Assembly (NCBI GenBank): GCA_030035585.1
Contig: CM057465.1
Location: 4,873,501-4,937,500 of the forward strand
Length of the DNA stretch: 64,000 nt
Source of the DNA: Dugong dugon
Taxonomy: Eukaryota; Chordata; Mammalia; Sirenia; Dugongidae
Reading direction: 5' to 3'
The notes under the pieces are model-generated. The model ran no database searches. It was not told the DNA's origin and saw nothing but the letters and a program-made list of their open reading frames with translations. Shown here piece after piece: positions 1 through 11,119 of the stretch (position 1 is its first letter; each line of letters begins with the position of its first letter). A program made the translations under genes and the position numbers.

Positions 1-928
1 TCACTCATACAACTTACAATCGAGCGGAATAACGCATCTGCTCACACTTAATACATGGGTACCCGGGAAATCCACCAGGCAAAACAGGGTTCCTCCTGCA
101 CAGAATTTTAGAACAAATGTCCAGGAAGCATTTTATTTGCTAGCAAAAGCTGGCCATGGCAGAACCAGAAAGGTCTACAGGACTGTGTTTATTTACATCA
201 AAAAGAGTTCTGACTTCCAAAATCTCATAGATATGTTGGACTTCTGTTTTTTTTTTTTTTTCCTTTCCTTTTTGTTTTTGTTTTGCTTTATCTGGCTAGT
301 TTTTAATACAGCTACATGCAACACAAGTAGAATTCATTTTTTCTTTTGTACTTGTTTTACATAATTTAACTCAGTGAACACACCCAATTCATTCATAGTG
401 AGGAAACAAATCCTATCAAAATAGAAGTCGCCACTTTGTTATCAAAGCTAGAAAATAATTCTGCCCTATTCTGTGGTGGGTATCCTACTTCCCCTTGACA
501 CTTCCATCTGGAAAGTTCCAAGCCGCTTCTTCTGAGAAGCCCTCCCTGGCCAGGGCAGCCCGTGCAAGCTTACCCCTCTGCTGAAATCACTCAGCACTTT
601 CTCTCTGCCCAAAGGCTCCTCCATGGTGGGGATTTCTCCACCTTGGCCTCTAGAGCGCCTCCAGGTGTTCCTGCAAGGAATTCCTAACATGAGCGCCCAT
701 GAGTACTTCACCAGATTCATAACATGGCACTTAGGCCCACCTCAGTTATACCTGAGATACACAGGACCTCAGCTGGGGGTGGTGGCACACAGCACACCTG
801 GGGTGAGTTGGGGGCAGTTGCTGCACGTAATAGAGCCTGGCCAGCCCAAAGCCAGCATCCCTGCTGTCCCCTGCCTCCAGCCTAGTCCTCATGGCAACCA
901 CCTAGAAAATCAGACCATATTAAGTAAC
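1..928. other. Non-coding sequence, no gene seen
   Basis: No coding signal was found. An oligo-T run lies at about 247-261. The part around 490-720 has the wording of an old L2 LINE (pyrimidine-rich 'agaagccctccctggcc' type sequence) but is too diverged for a firm call. The short open frames here have no recognisable domain. Confidence 0.5.
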
Positions 929-1771
929 AAGAGTCTTGGATATCAATAACAAATAGAAAAATAACCCAGTTACAAATGGGCAAAGGATCAGAACAGACAT
1001 TTCTCCAGAGAAGATATGTAGATGGCCAACAAGCACGTGAGAAGATGCTCAACATCATCAGCCATCAGGGAAATGAGACCCCGCTTCACGCCCACTAGGA
1101 TGGCTATGATCAAAGACGTGGGAAAATTGGCACTCCCGTGGATTGCCGTTGGGAATGCAAAATGGTACATACAACCACTGTGAACACAGTTAAGTGGTTC
1201 CTCAAAATGCTAAACACAGTTACCATATGACCTAGCAATTCCACTCCTAGGTTATACCAAGAGACCTGAAAACATATGTCCCTACAAAAACTTGTTCACG
1301 AATGTTCATGGCAGCATTATTCATAACAGCCAAAACGTGGAAACAGCCCAAATATCCATCAACTGATGAAGAGGCAAACAAAATGTGGTAAATGCATAAA
1401 CTGGAATATTACTCAGTCATAGAAAGGATACAGCACTGACACCTTCTATGACATGAGAAAACTTGAAAGCATCGTGCTAAGACACAGAAGGCCAGCATTC
1501 TATGATTCTATGGATATGAGATGCCCAGAACAGGCAAATCTATGAGGCAGAAAGCACGTGACTCGTTGCCAGGGGCTGGGGGAAGGAGGGAGTGGGGATA
1601 GGGTATTCTTTTCGGTGTGACAAAGATGTTCTAAAGCTGACCGTGGCGATAGTTGCACAACTCTGCCAACACACTAAAAACCACTGAATTGCACACTTTA
1701 AATGGGGAATTGTATGGTATGTGAATTATACATCAATCAAGGTGTTTAAAAAAAAAAAAAGAGTCTTGGAT
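929..1771 (+). mobile_element. 5'-truncated L1 LINE 3' end with target-site duplication
   Basis: The sequence from 942 reads as the end of L1 ORF2 and the 3' UTR of an older mammalian L1 ('gcagcattattcataacagcc', 'ccatatgacctagcaattccac', 'tggtatgtgaattatacatc'). It ends in an A-tract at 1748-1760. The 11-bp GAGTCTTGGAT occurs at 931-941 and again at 1761-1771, directly after the tail, and neighbouring A residues may extend it. This is the mark of target-primed reverse transcription. The element is about 0.82 kb, so it is heavily 5'-truncated and has no working ORF. Confidence 0.93.
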
Positions 1772-2329
1772 TAGGAATCTTTGAAAGGATTTTTATCACC
1801 CCAACCGCCTTCTGAGGAAGGTGGACTGAGAAGTGGAGGCCCCATGTCGTAGGGAGTATCATGATGGACCTGCTGTGCAGACTTTGGATTAGAGCCAAGA
1901 AGAGCTTAATGGTTCTGCAAAGGGCAGGAGAGACCTGGATTTGGATGGAGGCCCCCTGAGAAGGCAAGATGGCGGGCGGGCAATGAGGCCTCCCTATGAG
2001 CCCCAAGCTTCAGTTACATGAATTCAAACACTCACAAAGGGCTTGATGCAAGCAGGTATGTTGTCTGTTTTTGTTCTTGTTTTAAATGGTGAAGGGCACA
2101 TAGGTTGCCAAGTGCCAAAACCAGGAATGCTCGGGGGACACTATGACCCATGGAGGCCCCAGGCGCCTCGTGCACGTGGTCCCTGGGCACTCACAGGAAC
2201 TAATGGACACACCAGCCCTCGCCAAGCAATACCCTGGGCCAGAGGCAATTCTATGGCTAGATCCCACAGGGAGAGAGGCCTCAAGCTCACATCTGAGCCT
2301 CACTTAAAACGCTAACGCCCTCTGAGCCG
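1772..2329. other. Non-coding sequence, nothing recognised
   Basis: Open frames on both strands at about 2040-2315 overlap each other and show no family motif. I see no splice-bounded exon. Confidence 0.5.
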
Positions 2330-2510
2330 TAATGTCATTTCTGGAAATCTGTCCCAAGGAAATAATCTGAAATGCAAATAAATATTTATGCATAAAGACA
2401 GTCACCGCAGCATTATTTATTAAAAAAATAGATAATCTAAAAGTCTAATAAAAGGGAAGTGATTAAATTAGTTATATTCATTCGTCACTAACAGGAAATC
2501 AAGACATACC
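2330..2510 (+). mobile_element. Old L1 LINE fragment
   Basis: Phrases such as 'aatttctggaaatctgtccc' and 'cagcattatttattaaaa' match the ORF2/3' UTR boundary of older L1 subfamilies. No tail or TSD is visible, so the ends are approximate. Confidence 0.55.
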
Positions 2511-3235
2511 CAACGTGTTTAAGGAAAAACTCTGGCGTTTCCAAGTCTACAGCAAGGAAAGGAAAGTACAAACTCATCTGTACCTTCTGTGCCCCCCGCC
2601 TCCCAAAGACAGCCCCATCATTTGTTAGTCGCTTCACAGGGTCTAATCACACTGTTTTTTCCTTCAATACCATTGATCCCACAGCCGAGGCTGCATGGCA
2701 TTTAATTGAAGGAAGGCTGCTACCATTTCACATTAAAAACCTAAAGCCTCCGAACCAGCAGCCTGAGGTCAGCAAGCCTGCGTTCAGCACAAACCACTGA
2801 TGACAAACCTCAGCCGCCTATAATTTCAGCATTATATATATACATACATATATCTTTCTTTTAATTCCAAAAAAACAGGGGTTAGTGCCACCCCTCGCCC
2901 ATTAGCAGTCTTTGGCAGCCGGCTCAAACGTTACTCCATCTCCTAAAAGGCAGAGTCGATACAGAGACCAGCGTCAGCAAATACAGCCGTCCTGGTGCGC
3001 ACGTACCGAAACGTTAACAGACAGCCACACGGGGCCACCTAAGACAGCCTGTTTCCGTCCCCAGGTGTTCAGGTTGTCACAATCTCTTCCCACTCACTGC
3101 CTCGCCTACACACACTGATATCCTCACTCACTGCCTCCATGCCACCACCAGCTGGGACCAAATACCCCAAGGGGAGGCACAGGGAGAAGCCATCCCCCCA
3201 GCACTCTGGCCTCCTTCTTCCTGGGGCTCTTGGAC
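2511..3235. other. Non-coding sequence, nothing recognised
   Basis: Mixed-composition sequence with a short TA-rich patch at about 2833-2852. No repeat family or exon was identified. Confidence 0.45.
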
Positions 3236-3239
3236 CAGT

Positions 3240-3425
3240 GAACACACCCCTGGCTGTCACCTGTGACTCTGAGGCCCAGACAGGAGGCTGGGCACAGCCA
3301 CAGGAGCACACCCCTGGCTGTCACCCAGACTCTGAGGCCCAGACAGGAGGCTGGGCACAGCCACAGGAGCACACCCTGGATGTCACCCAGACTCTGAGGT
3401 CCAGACAGGAGGCTGGGCACAGAAA
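3240..3425. repeat. Minisatellite, 62-63-bp unit, about 3 copies
   Basis: The phrase 'gaggcccagacaggaggctgggcacag' type core recurs at 3271, 3334 and 3396 (spacing 63 and 62). The repeat keeps frames open on both strands, which explains the 109-codon plus-strand and 210-codon minus-strand open frames; neither looks like a gene. Confidence 0.9.
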
Positions 3426-4340
3426 AGCTAAGGAGGGTCCTGTTGGTAACAAGCCCAATGACTTTTAGATAAGTATGCAGTGTGATTACAAAAGGAAAGC
3501 AGCATGACCTGTGGTCCCTGCATACAATCTTACTTGTAAATGCACAGAAGGCAGGCTCAGGTGGCAACAGGAGAAAGACCCAGAACAGTCCAGAGCTGAC
3601 CACAAACACCACCTGCTGGCCTACAACCCACATGGCCCAAGTCAGACTTGCTTTACGTCCTGAAGCCTTCGACTGCCGCCACCGGAATACGCACCTACCT
3701 CTGTTGCTACCCAAACAGACAATACGCTCCCGCCTCGGCACCCAGACTGCTCCCACCCTACGCTGATGTGACCGCGCCCTCTCCGTGAGCCCTGCGCCCC
3801 CTGCAGGCTTCCATGCCCACCAGCCGGGGCTGTGTCTGTTTCCGGGTCCATCTGCACCCCGACCGTGAGCTCCTTGAGGACAGGGACCACGTCTTCTGCA
3901 CCCTGACTCCTGGGGTCATGACCACACAGAGGAGGTGCTGAGTGCAGAGCTCGAAAGGTGACCAGCAGCACAAAACCCTACACCTGCCCAGCGGATGGGC
4001 GAGAAGTAAGAGCTCCATAAACCTAGGAAGCAACACGTAAGGCTGGTCTCCACGCATCCAGACCCATATTCTACAGTGCACATAGGCAAGGTGACCACAT
4101 AATCTATCCTTCAAAGTAAACACTCTGGGGGCCCATTAATCCTTCTGCCAGGACAACAGGTGCAAAACAGCATTTCCCCAGCAACCCAGGCCTGTGACCC
4201 CCGTGTGAAGGCGCTGCCTTAGGAACTCTGGTAGCACAGGGATGAGAAGCTTCCCGGTGGCAATGAGGCCATGGAAACTGGGTGGAAAGACATGTCCCCA
4301 CTCCGTGCTGGGAGAGAAACATTAACCAGTGTCAACTGTT
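3426..4340. other. Non-coding, with an L2-like LINE 3' fragment
   Basis: Between about 3835 and 3960 the sequence reads 'cgtgagctccttgaggacag', a hallmark of the 3' end of L2 (or a related CORE element). The rest shows nothing recognisable; minus-strand open frames here overlap in several frames. Confidence 0.5.
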
Positions 4341-4349
4341 ATCAACTGT

Positions 4350-4425
4350 TAGAATAGTTATTACGGTACAGCATCGCTATGAGTTGGAATCGACTCGACA
4401 GCAACAGGTTTGGGTTTTCTTTTAA
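4350..4425 (+). mobile_element. AfroSINE 3' fragment
   Basis: Only the tail is left: 'gctatgagttggaatcgact' followed by 'cgacagcaacaggtttggg' and a T-rich end. The 5' tRNA-like head is missing. Confidence 0.85.
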
Positions 4426-4596
4426 CTGTATCTATGCGTAATTACAGTATTTTATATTTTATTACATATTATAATAGTTACTATTAACCAGAACGAGGCA
4501 GAGGTTAATAGTGAACAGTCCAGGATCAGTGAGCCCCTGAGTGTGGATGAAGCAGAGGGATGAACAAGTAATTAAGAGTCTGGTTATGAAGGGCAT

Positions 4597-5203
4597 TGTC
4601 TTAGGCTGAGTTTTCTAGACAAGCAAAAGCAGTGAAGTGTGTATATATAAAGACAAAGTGAGAGAGATTTATCTCAAGGAAGTGGCTCACACAGTTGTAG
4701 AAGTTGGCAAGTCCCAAGTCGGTGGGTCAGGCATCAGGCTGGAGAGTTCTCCTGCCTCACGTAGCTGCAGGGGCTGACAAACCCAAGATCAGCAGGTCAG
4801 ACAGGCTGCTGGCTCACAGGCTGTGGAGGCTGATGAATCCAAGATTGGTAGGTAAGATAGCAGGCTGCTGGCTCACAGGTTGCAGAAGTTGATGAATTCC
4901 AAGACTGACAGGCAATATGGCAGTCTGCTGGCTCAAGTCCAAAGAACCAAAGGTCAGATGATGAAGAGCTGGATGCAGGATCCAGAGCAAGTGAGCAAGC
5001 TTTACCAGAATGTCCATATATATTTTGGGTGCAGGCCACAGCCCCAAGGAAACTTCCCTTACAACTGATTGGCTGATCGCATAAGATCACATCATAGAGG
5101 ATAACTACATCATTATATAACTGCCAGATTATATCATTACATAACTGCCAAACTCCTGCAAATCATGGCCCAGCCAAGCTGACACACAACCTTCCGCATC
5201 ACA
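4597..5203 (-). mobile_element. Solo MaLR/ERVL-type LTR with 5-bp TSD
   Basis: A 607-bp block begins TGT and ends ACA and is flanked by identical GGCAT at 4592-4596 and 5204-5208. The right part contains 'catggcccagccaagctgac', the reverse complement of the start region shared with other MaLR-like LTRs in this window. Read on the minus strand it is an LTR with no internal sequence, so a recombined solo LTR. It contains an internal tandem repeat (about 4805-4935, 59-bp spacing of 'gctgctggctc'). The start and end follow from the TSD. Confidence 0.8.
4745..4935. repeat. 59-bp tandem repeat inside the solo LTR
   Basis: The phrase 'ctgctggctc' recurs at about 4806, 4865 and 4924. A more diverged copy lies upstream, around 4745-4800. 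It is probably an expansion within the LTR itself. Confidence 0.7.
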
Positions 5204-5208
5204 GGCAT

Positions 5209-5464
5209 TAAATACCAGGAGCTTGATCTCTGTCATGGAAGCAACAGGGAGCCATTACACTAGAGGTGAAAGCCACGCTTCAGTCTAATTCACCTCCTCC
5301 TGTACATGGAATGTACTACGGGAGTAGGCGGACAGGGAAACAGGTTGGGAGACGGGCATAAATCATAAAGGTATGAACTGAGACAGGCCCATCAAAAACA
5401 GCAAGGAAGGAAGGGGTTAATCCACACCTGAGCACTGTGAAAGAATAGATGGGCTTTAGCAATA
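5209..5464. other. Non-coding sequence, nothing recognised
   Basis: Short spacer between the solo LTR and the RTE tail, with no features that I can support. Confidence 0.4.
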
Positions 5465-5595
5465 ACTAGAACGGGCTCAAGCATAACAGTGAGTGTGAGG
5501 ATGGCACAGGATCAGGCAGTGTTCTGTTCTGTTGTGCACAGGGTCGCTAGGAGTCAGAACTGACTCCATGGCACCTAACAACGGCAAGAAGAAGA
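5465..5595 (+). mobile_element. RTE (BovB-type) LINE 3' tail
   Basis: Contains 'ctcaagcataacagtgag', 'gttctgttgtgcacagggtc', 'aactgactccatggcaccta' and an (aacaac)-like end, the terminal part of the afrotherian RTE LINE. 5'-truncated. Confidence 0.88.
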
Positions 5596-5689
5596 TATAG
5601 AGACAAAGAGAATCAGAGATTTGATAATGATCCCACAATTTTACCCAGGGTAAAAGAGATTAGTGGTATCTATGATATAAAGCCACCAC

Positions 5690-6085
5690 CCATGTGTCAG
5701 TTTGGCTTACTATGGTGGCTTCTGTGTTCCTATGAGGCTGGAAGCTACGTCACCAGTATTTCAAATACCAGCAGGGTCACCCATGGTGGACAGGTTTCAG
5801 TGGAGCTTCCAGATTAAGACAGACTAGGAAGGAAGGCCTGGTGATCTACTTCCAATAATCAGTCAATGAAAACCCTATGTATCACAACAGAATATTTTCC
5901 AATATGGTGCTGGAAGTTGAGCCCCCTAGGGCGAAAGGCACTCAAAATACACAGTGGCTGCAACAATAGACTTGAGCATATCAAAGATCGTGAAGATGGT
6001 GCAGGACTGGACAACATTTCGTTCTGCTGTATGCAGGGGCACCATGAGTCACAGCTGACTACACAGCAACTAGCAACAACGTGGT
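5690..6085 (+). mobile_element. Internally deleted RTE-derived non-autonomous element
   Basis: The left half matches the RTE 5' region seen elsewhere in the window ('tttcaaataccagcagggtc', 'caggtttcagtggagcttcc', 'gcctggtgatctacttcc'). The right half, from about 5950, matches the RTE 3' tail ('gcatatcaaagatcgtgaag', 'tcgttctgctgtatgcaggg'). The whole reverse-transcriptase body is missing. The same 5'-plus-3' architecture occurs at 49,528 and 53,361, so this is a family and not a one-off deletion. Confidence 0.85.
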
Positions 6086-6159
6086 GTAAACAGGAAGTCA
6101 GGAGGGGTAGCTAGTTTAGTGGAGGAGGAAAAGAGGATGAAGAGAGGATCGTAAGAGAT

Positions 6160-6325
6160 CGTATTTGCAAGCACCTACAGATGCTATGTAGCAGGGTCTG
6201 TGCGAGGCGTTTATTTCCAAGAAATATCTTATAGACTCTGAAAGGCAATTCTCATCCCCATTTTACAAAAGAGGGAATGAGACTCAGCTGCCTGTCTCTA
6301 AATCAAAGACCAGATCCTTCTACAA
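6160..6325 (-). mobile_element. MIR SINE (ancient)
   Basis: Reverse-complement MIR features in the right order: 'caagcacctacagatgctat', 'attctcatccccattttaca', then a diverged 'gagggaatgagactcag'. Very diverged, so the ends are approximate. Confidence 0.65.
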
Positions 6326-6661
6326 CACTTTACACATTTTAAACGGAGAAACTCTAGAGACATAGAGTCAGCATCTCAAGAAGACGATGAGATTTGGAGA
6401 TGGGCTCAGGAGAGTACAAATTTAGAAGTGCTCTGAGTCAACAGAGACAGTATCTAAACAGAGAGGTTGATAAATGCACTTTAGGAAACACACAGGCTAA
6501 GAGTTGGAAGAGAGTGAAACCAGAGTCCCCGCAGGATAATCAGAGATGGAAGGGGAGAGAACACTCGAGCCACAGAAACTCAGGAAAAAAATTTTGCAAG
6601 ATGCATTAACTGGTGCAAAATGATTCCAAGGTCACACAGAATGACTGAGAAGAGCCAACCC

Positions 6662-6858
6662 TTAGGCAGAAAAGGAGCGCTGGTGGTGCAGTGGTTAAGA
6701 GCTCAGCTGCTAATCAAAAGGTCAGCAGTTCGAATCCACCAGCCACTCCTAGACTCTATGGGGCAGTTCTATTCTGTCCTATAGGGTCACTATGAGATGG
6801 AATCAATTCAACAGCAACAGGTTTGGTTTTTTGGCGGGGGGGAGGTTTAGGCAGAAAA
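6662..6858 (+). mobile_element. AfroSINE with perfect 12-bp TSD
   Basis: Full-length tRNA-derived SINE. It has an A-box-like 'tggtgcagtggttaagagct', a B-box-like 'ggtcagcagttcgaatcc', a middle 'ctatggggcagttctattct' and the RTE-like tail 'atggaatcaattcaacagca' plus T-rich end. The 12-bp TTAGGCAGAAAA is repeated exactly at 6662-6673 and 6847-6858. Confidence 0.96.
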
Positions 6859-6992
6859 AGCCACAACAATGGACTCAAACGTAGCAACAATCGTGAAGAC
6901 AGACACACAGGATCGGACAACATTTAGTTCTGTTATATATAAGGTCAGTATGAGCTGGAGCCAACTCAATGGTGCCTACCAACAACAACCAG
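6859..6992 (+). mobile_element. RTE LINE 3' tail
   Basis: 'caacaatggactcaaacgta', 'gatcggacaacatttagttc' and the ending 'ggtgcctaccaacaacaacc' identify the RTE 3' end. It lies immediately between two AfroSINEs in opposite orientation. Confidence 0.88.
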
Positions 6993-7149
6993 AAAACCCA
7001 CTGCTGTCGAGCCAATTCCGACTCATAGCAACCCTACAGGACAGAGCAGAACTACCCCATAGGGTTTCCAAGGAGTGGCTGGTGGATTTGAACTGCTGAC
7101 CTTTTGGGTAGCAGCTGCAGCTCTTAACCACAGTGCCATCAGGGCTCCA
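6993..7149 (-). mobile_element. AfroSINE, inverted relative to the upstream copy
   Basis: Reverse complement of the AfroSINE: 'ccactgctgtcgagccaatt' (tail), 'cagagcagaactaccccata' (middle), 'ggatttgaactgctgacc' (B-box side), 'cttaaccacagtgccatcag' (A-box side), ending 'ggctcc'. Confidence 0.93.
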
Positions 7150-8120
7150 TCAACAACAGCAGGTAGAAAAAGAACCACCAATGCTTTCCAGAGCTGCCTT
7201 GTAGCCCCGTGCTACACATCAAGTAGTATGAACAAACTGCTTTGCAGCCCAGAGTGAGTGTTCAATAAACATCTGTTGAAACAATGAACCACGTGAGGCT
7301 CGGTTTCTTCACCTATAAAACGAGAAGCTGAATGGATTAACATCTAGGCCCCCTTCAGTTCTCAAGCACCACTGGGCAAACGTGACGTCTTTGGTGACCT
7401 CCCAAAGGCCAGTTTCAGCAAAGTGGGAAGGAAAAAGCAGATTGCAAGGCACTTACAGACACTTCTGTGTCTCAACCTGTAGCTCGAAGCAGCTGCTCCC
7501 CTCAAATGGAGTGTAGCATGCAGACACTCCCTTGCCAACTAGAGGGAATGCCCCAAGAGGGGTCAAGGCCAGCCTAGGGGACAGCCAGGAGACCGCGCGT
7601 GCAACAATGAGCACGAGTGTGCAGACACTCCAAGTCACGCGGACTGACACTTCTCAACGTTCAAGAACTCAGGTTCACACTGCCACAATGGCTGGTGGGC
7701 TTGTTTCTAGAAGTAGGTGTCTCACACACACTCTCACCTGCTCTCAGCATCCTGAGATGCGGCTCAGATCCCAGAGGTGCCTTCGTCACTCCTGCCCCAC
7801 CATAAGCCAGTCAGAAATATGAACACGGCAGGGGGCGGGGTGCAGACGAGCACGGAGGATCAATAGATGGAGGCAGAAACCAGGTGGAAGGGAGAAAACA
7901 AAAGGATGCTTAGCAAAGGCCAAGTCATTCCTCTTTGCCTTCTGGCTTTCTTATGACCTTCTTTCTCCCTGCTAAGCCCTTGGTCTTAAAAGGTCCTTCA
8001 AAGCACCATGCTGTCTACAGCAAGGAAGGGCTGCAAAGGAACCATGTTGCAACAGGAGTAGCCTCAGGGCTACAGTGTCCAGGCAAATGGGCTGTCTTCT
8101 AACCAATCAGGAAGCAGGGG
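7150..8120. other. Non-coding, L2-like 3' end near 7240
   Basis: 'agtgttcaataaacatctgt' at about 7257 is typical of L2 or MIR 3' ends. The remaining sequence up to the minisatellite has no recognisable exon or repeat. Confidence 0.5.
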
Positions 8121-8635
8121 AGCTCGGGGCCCCAGCAGTGGGCCCTTTACCTGGAACACAGGATGGGGTTCCACTCAAGCTCGGGGCCCCAGGAGTGGGC
8201 CCTTCACCCGGGACACGCGACAGGGTTCCATTCAAGCTCGGGGCCCCAGGAGTGGGCCTTTCACCTGGGATACGCGATGGGGTTCCATTAAGCTCGGGGC
8301 CCCAGGAGTGGTCCCTTCACCCGGGATATGCGATGGGGTTCCATTAAGCTCAGGGCCCCAGGAGTGGGCCCTTCACATGGCACACACAATGGGGTTCCAT
8401 TCAAGCTCGGGGCCCCAGGAGTGGGCCCTTCACCCGGGACACAGGATGTGATTCCATTCAAGCTCGAGGCCCCAGGAGTGGGCCCTTCACCTGGGACACG
8501 TGATAGGGTTCCACTCAAGCTCGAGGCCCCAGGAGTGGGCCCTTCACCTGGCACACGCGATGGGATTCCATTCAAGCTCGAGGATCCACGAGTGGGCCCT
8601 TCACCCGGGACATAGGATGGGGTTCCATTCAGCAG
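8121..8635. repeat. GC-rich minisatellite, 57-bp unit, 9 copies
   Basis: The core 'agctcggggccccaggagtg' recurs at 8121, 8178, 8235, 8291, 8347, 8404, 8461, 8518 and 8575, a spacing of 56-57 bp. Because 57 is a multiple of three, both strands stay open (a Gly/Pro-rich 19-residue period). This accounts for the 90-, 95- and 143-codon open frames. The unit carries a palindrome-like 'ggggcccc'. Confidence 0.97.
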
Positions 8636-8927
8636 AGGTAAGCGGAGCGCCGGACCAGGCGCTGAGGACATGGAGATAACCCAAATCATGGCTCTTGCTC
8701 CAGGTGCAGCCAGGAACACCCAGAGGGAGCTTCACAAGAGGCCAGAAGGAGCACTCAGACAGGGGTGCAAGCCAGGAGGCTGAGAGAAAAAAGGTAAGTA
8801 TAAGATTTGGTGAGGAGCATGCTGATCATCAGTGCTCAAGGGCATCAAAGAGGAAGCTGGATGAATGGACAGGGCGAATGCAGAGGCCAAGTGCACCCAG
8901 GACTGAGGAAAACAAGCCCCTACTCGG
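8636..8927. other. Spacer between two minisatellites
   Basis: No coding or repeat identity. The open frame that starts upstream runs through it only because both flanking repeats have unit lengths divisible by three. Confidence 0.4.
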
Positions 8928-9095
8928 CCTGGAGGCAGCCTACATCTCCCGCAGCAGATCCGTCTCCAGCCTGGAGCCAGCCTACATCTCCCGCAGCAGA
9001 TCCGTCTCCAGCCTGGAGCCAGCCTACATCTCCCACAGCAGATCTGTCTCCAGCATGGAGCCAACCGATGTCTCCAGTAGCAGCTCCGTCCTGAC
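8928..9095. repeat. Minisatellite, 42-bp unit, about 4 copies
   Basis: 'cctggagccagcctacatct' type units start at 8928, 8970, 9012 and 9054 (42-bp spacing exactly). The last copy is diverged. The 14-codon period gives repeated peptides in several frames; no gene is implied. Confidence 0.95.
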
Positions 9096-10379
9096 ACCTG
9101 AGAAAATAAGGACCTCACACCGAGGTTCAGACAAACCTAAGTGAAGACCCTGACTACAGAAAGAAAAATCTACATGTCTCACAACTTCCTGCTGAGCCTC
9201 CAAGAAATGAATAAGAATGTGAACTGTGTCCATGGAGAAAAAGGCCAGGTCAAAGTCAGGAAGTTAGGTTCAGCCACGGCAGTCACGGGAGGCTGGGAAG
9301 GAGGGCCACAAGAGGTACAGTCTCGGGAGCACTCCAATGTCCCATTCCTCTCTACCACTTCTCCCAGCCACTTTGCAGGAACAAGCCAGCAATGGTTCCC
9401 ACAGATGCCAGGCAGCAGGGACACCCACGGCCTGCCTGGAGGTGGCCCCTGAGAAATGCAAGCAGTTGGCATCACAGGAAGACAACTGGTGCCTCTGACA
9501 ACCGTCAGGTCTGCACCACAGCTGTGGTCTTGAGGGAAAGCAGAAGTGGCTGTCACGCTGCCAAGGTGCGGGTGGCTTCCCTGGAGTCCCTCAGTGTCTA
9601 CAGGGCATCCTCCAGGCCTGGGCTTGTCCTAGAAAAAAACTCCTGTCTTCAGTAAATCCCACATATCCTAAAAGCTGGGCACACGGAGAAGGCCTCCTGG
9701 CCACAGCCTCTCCATTTCACCAGCTTCTATAAGCTTGACATTCAGGCCAAAGATGTAGTGGGCATGCTGCCCATGAAGGACCTCAACCCAGCTGCCACTC
9801 CGTGCTGGACTGTGCACCCTCCCTCACTCCCAACTTCACTCAATGGAGAGCTCCGGGTCACTAGGTAGCCACAGGCATTGCAACACATCTGAAGATACAT
9901 CTCTGTGCTGCAGAGACGCAGCCCAGGACCCTCTGCACCCGGGCCTGATGGGCAGATCAGGACCGGGACCACAGCACACAGCTGGACGGAGCCTGGACGA
10001 GCCGCTGCCTTTCTACACCCCGAGGCCCCCCCCACTCAGGCCTCTGGGCTGGGGTCAGTGGGCCCTCAGCCCACCCTGTCAGGGGCATGGAGCTTATGAG
10101 ACACCTCTCACGAGAATGAGTTCCTGCAGACGGGGGGGAGGATGGGAAGCACTCTGAGACCTGAGAGTTACATGAGGGGGCACCCACAGTCAAACCCACC
10201 AGTGTGACTCAGCAAGGTGACATAGGTGGGAACACGGTGAGAACATGACCTTGTGGCTGTGTGATGCCGTGGCCGTCTGATACTGTGACCCGTCTCCCCA
10301 GCTGCACTATAAACCTCTGAGGACAGGGCCCCTTCCGCATTCCCTGAGTGGTACCCCACAGCAGAAGTCAACAGGTACA
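9096..10379. other. Non-coding sequence, nothing firm
   Basis: Several overlapping open frames of 60-125 codons exist on both strands without domains. Around 10,290-10,375 the words 'ataaacctctgaggacaggg' suggest an L2 fragment. Confidence 0.45.
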
Positions 10380-11107
10380 TTTATTTTTTTATTTACAGAC
10401 CACAAAATTCAACTGTAACCTATACAATTCAGTGGTTTTGAGTATATTCACAAGGTTGTGCAACCATCACCATCTAATTCCAGAACATTCCATCACCCTA
10501 TAAAGAAACTCTGTATCCACTAGCAGTCACTCCCCATTCCCCTCTACCACCACCACCACCACCACCAGCAGCTCCTGACAACCACTAATCTGCTTTCGGT
10601 CTCTGTGGATTTGCCTATTCTGGACATTCGATATTAACAGGGTTATACAATATATGTCTTTTCATGTTTGCCTCTTGCACTGAGAACAATGTTTTCAAGG
10701 TGCAACCATGCTGTAGCATGAATCAGTGCCCTAATCCTTTTTATGGCCGAAAAATATTCCGTCGTATGGCTATGCCGCCTTTTGTTCATCCACTCGTCAG
10801 CTGACAGACGTGCGGGTTGCTTCCACCTTCCGGCTGACATGAATAACGCCGCGGTGAACATCTGTGTCAGGTTTGTGTGCACACGTTTTCATGTCCCTTG
10901 AGTACATACCTAGGATTGGGGTTCGCAGGTCACACGGTAACTCTGTTCATCCTTTGAGGAACTGCCAAACTGTTTCCCACAGCAGCTCCACCATTTCACA
11001 GTAATGCCCGCAGTGAACGAGGGCTGTCTTTGCTCCACATCCTCACCAACACTTGTTATTGTCTGTCTCTCTAATTAGAGTCATCCTAGGGGGTGTGAAG
11101 TGGTACC
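10380..11107 (-). mobile_element. L1 LINE 3' end (older subfamily)
   Basis: The reverse complement reads as L1 3' UTR and ORF2 end. It shows 'tacaattcagtggttttgag', 'ggttgtgcaaccatcaccat', 'gccaaactgtttcccacagc' and 'ttgctccacatcctcacc'. The T-tract at 10,381-10,390 is the poly(A) end on the minus strand. A (CCA)n microsatellite lies inside at about 10,540-10,567. The right end is cut at about 11,107 near an RTE-derived SINE. Confidence 0.88.
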
Positions 11108-11119
11108 ACTGGTCTGTCA

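Noticed and set aside
3124..3756. 210-codon minus-strand open frame
   Set aside because: The middle is the 62-63-bp minisatellite and the remainder is unrecognisable.
8121..8635. CRISPR-like array (regular repeats)
   Set aside because: Units are directly adjacent with no unique spacers, and the genome is mammalian; this is a minisatellite.
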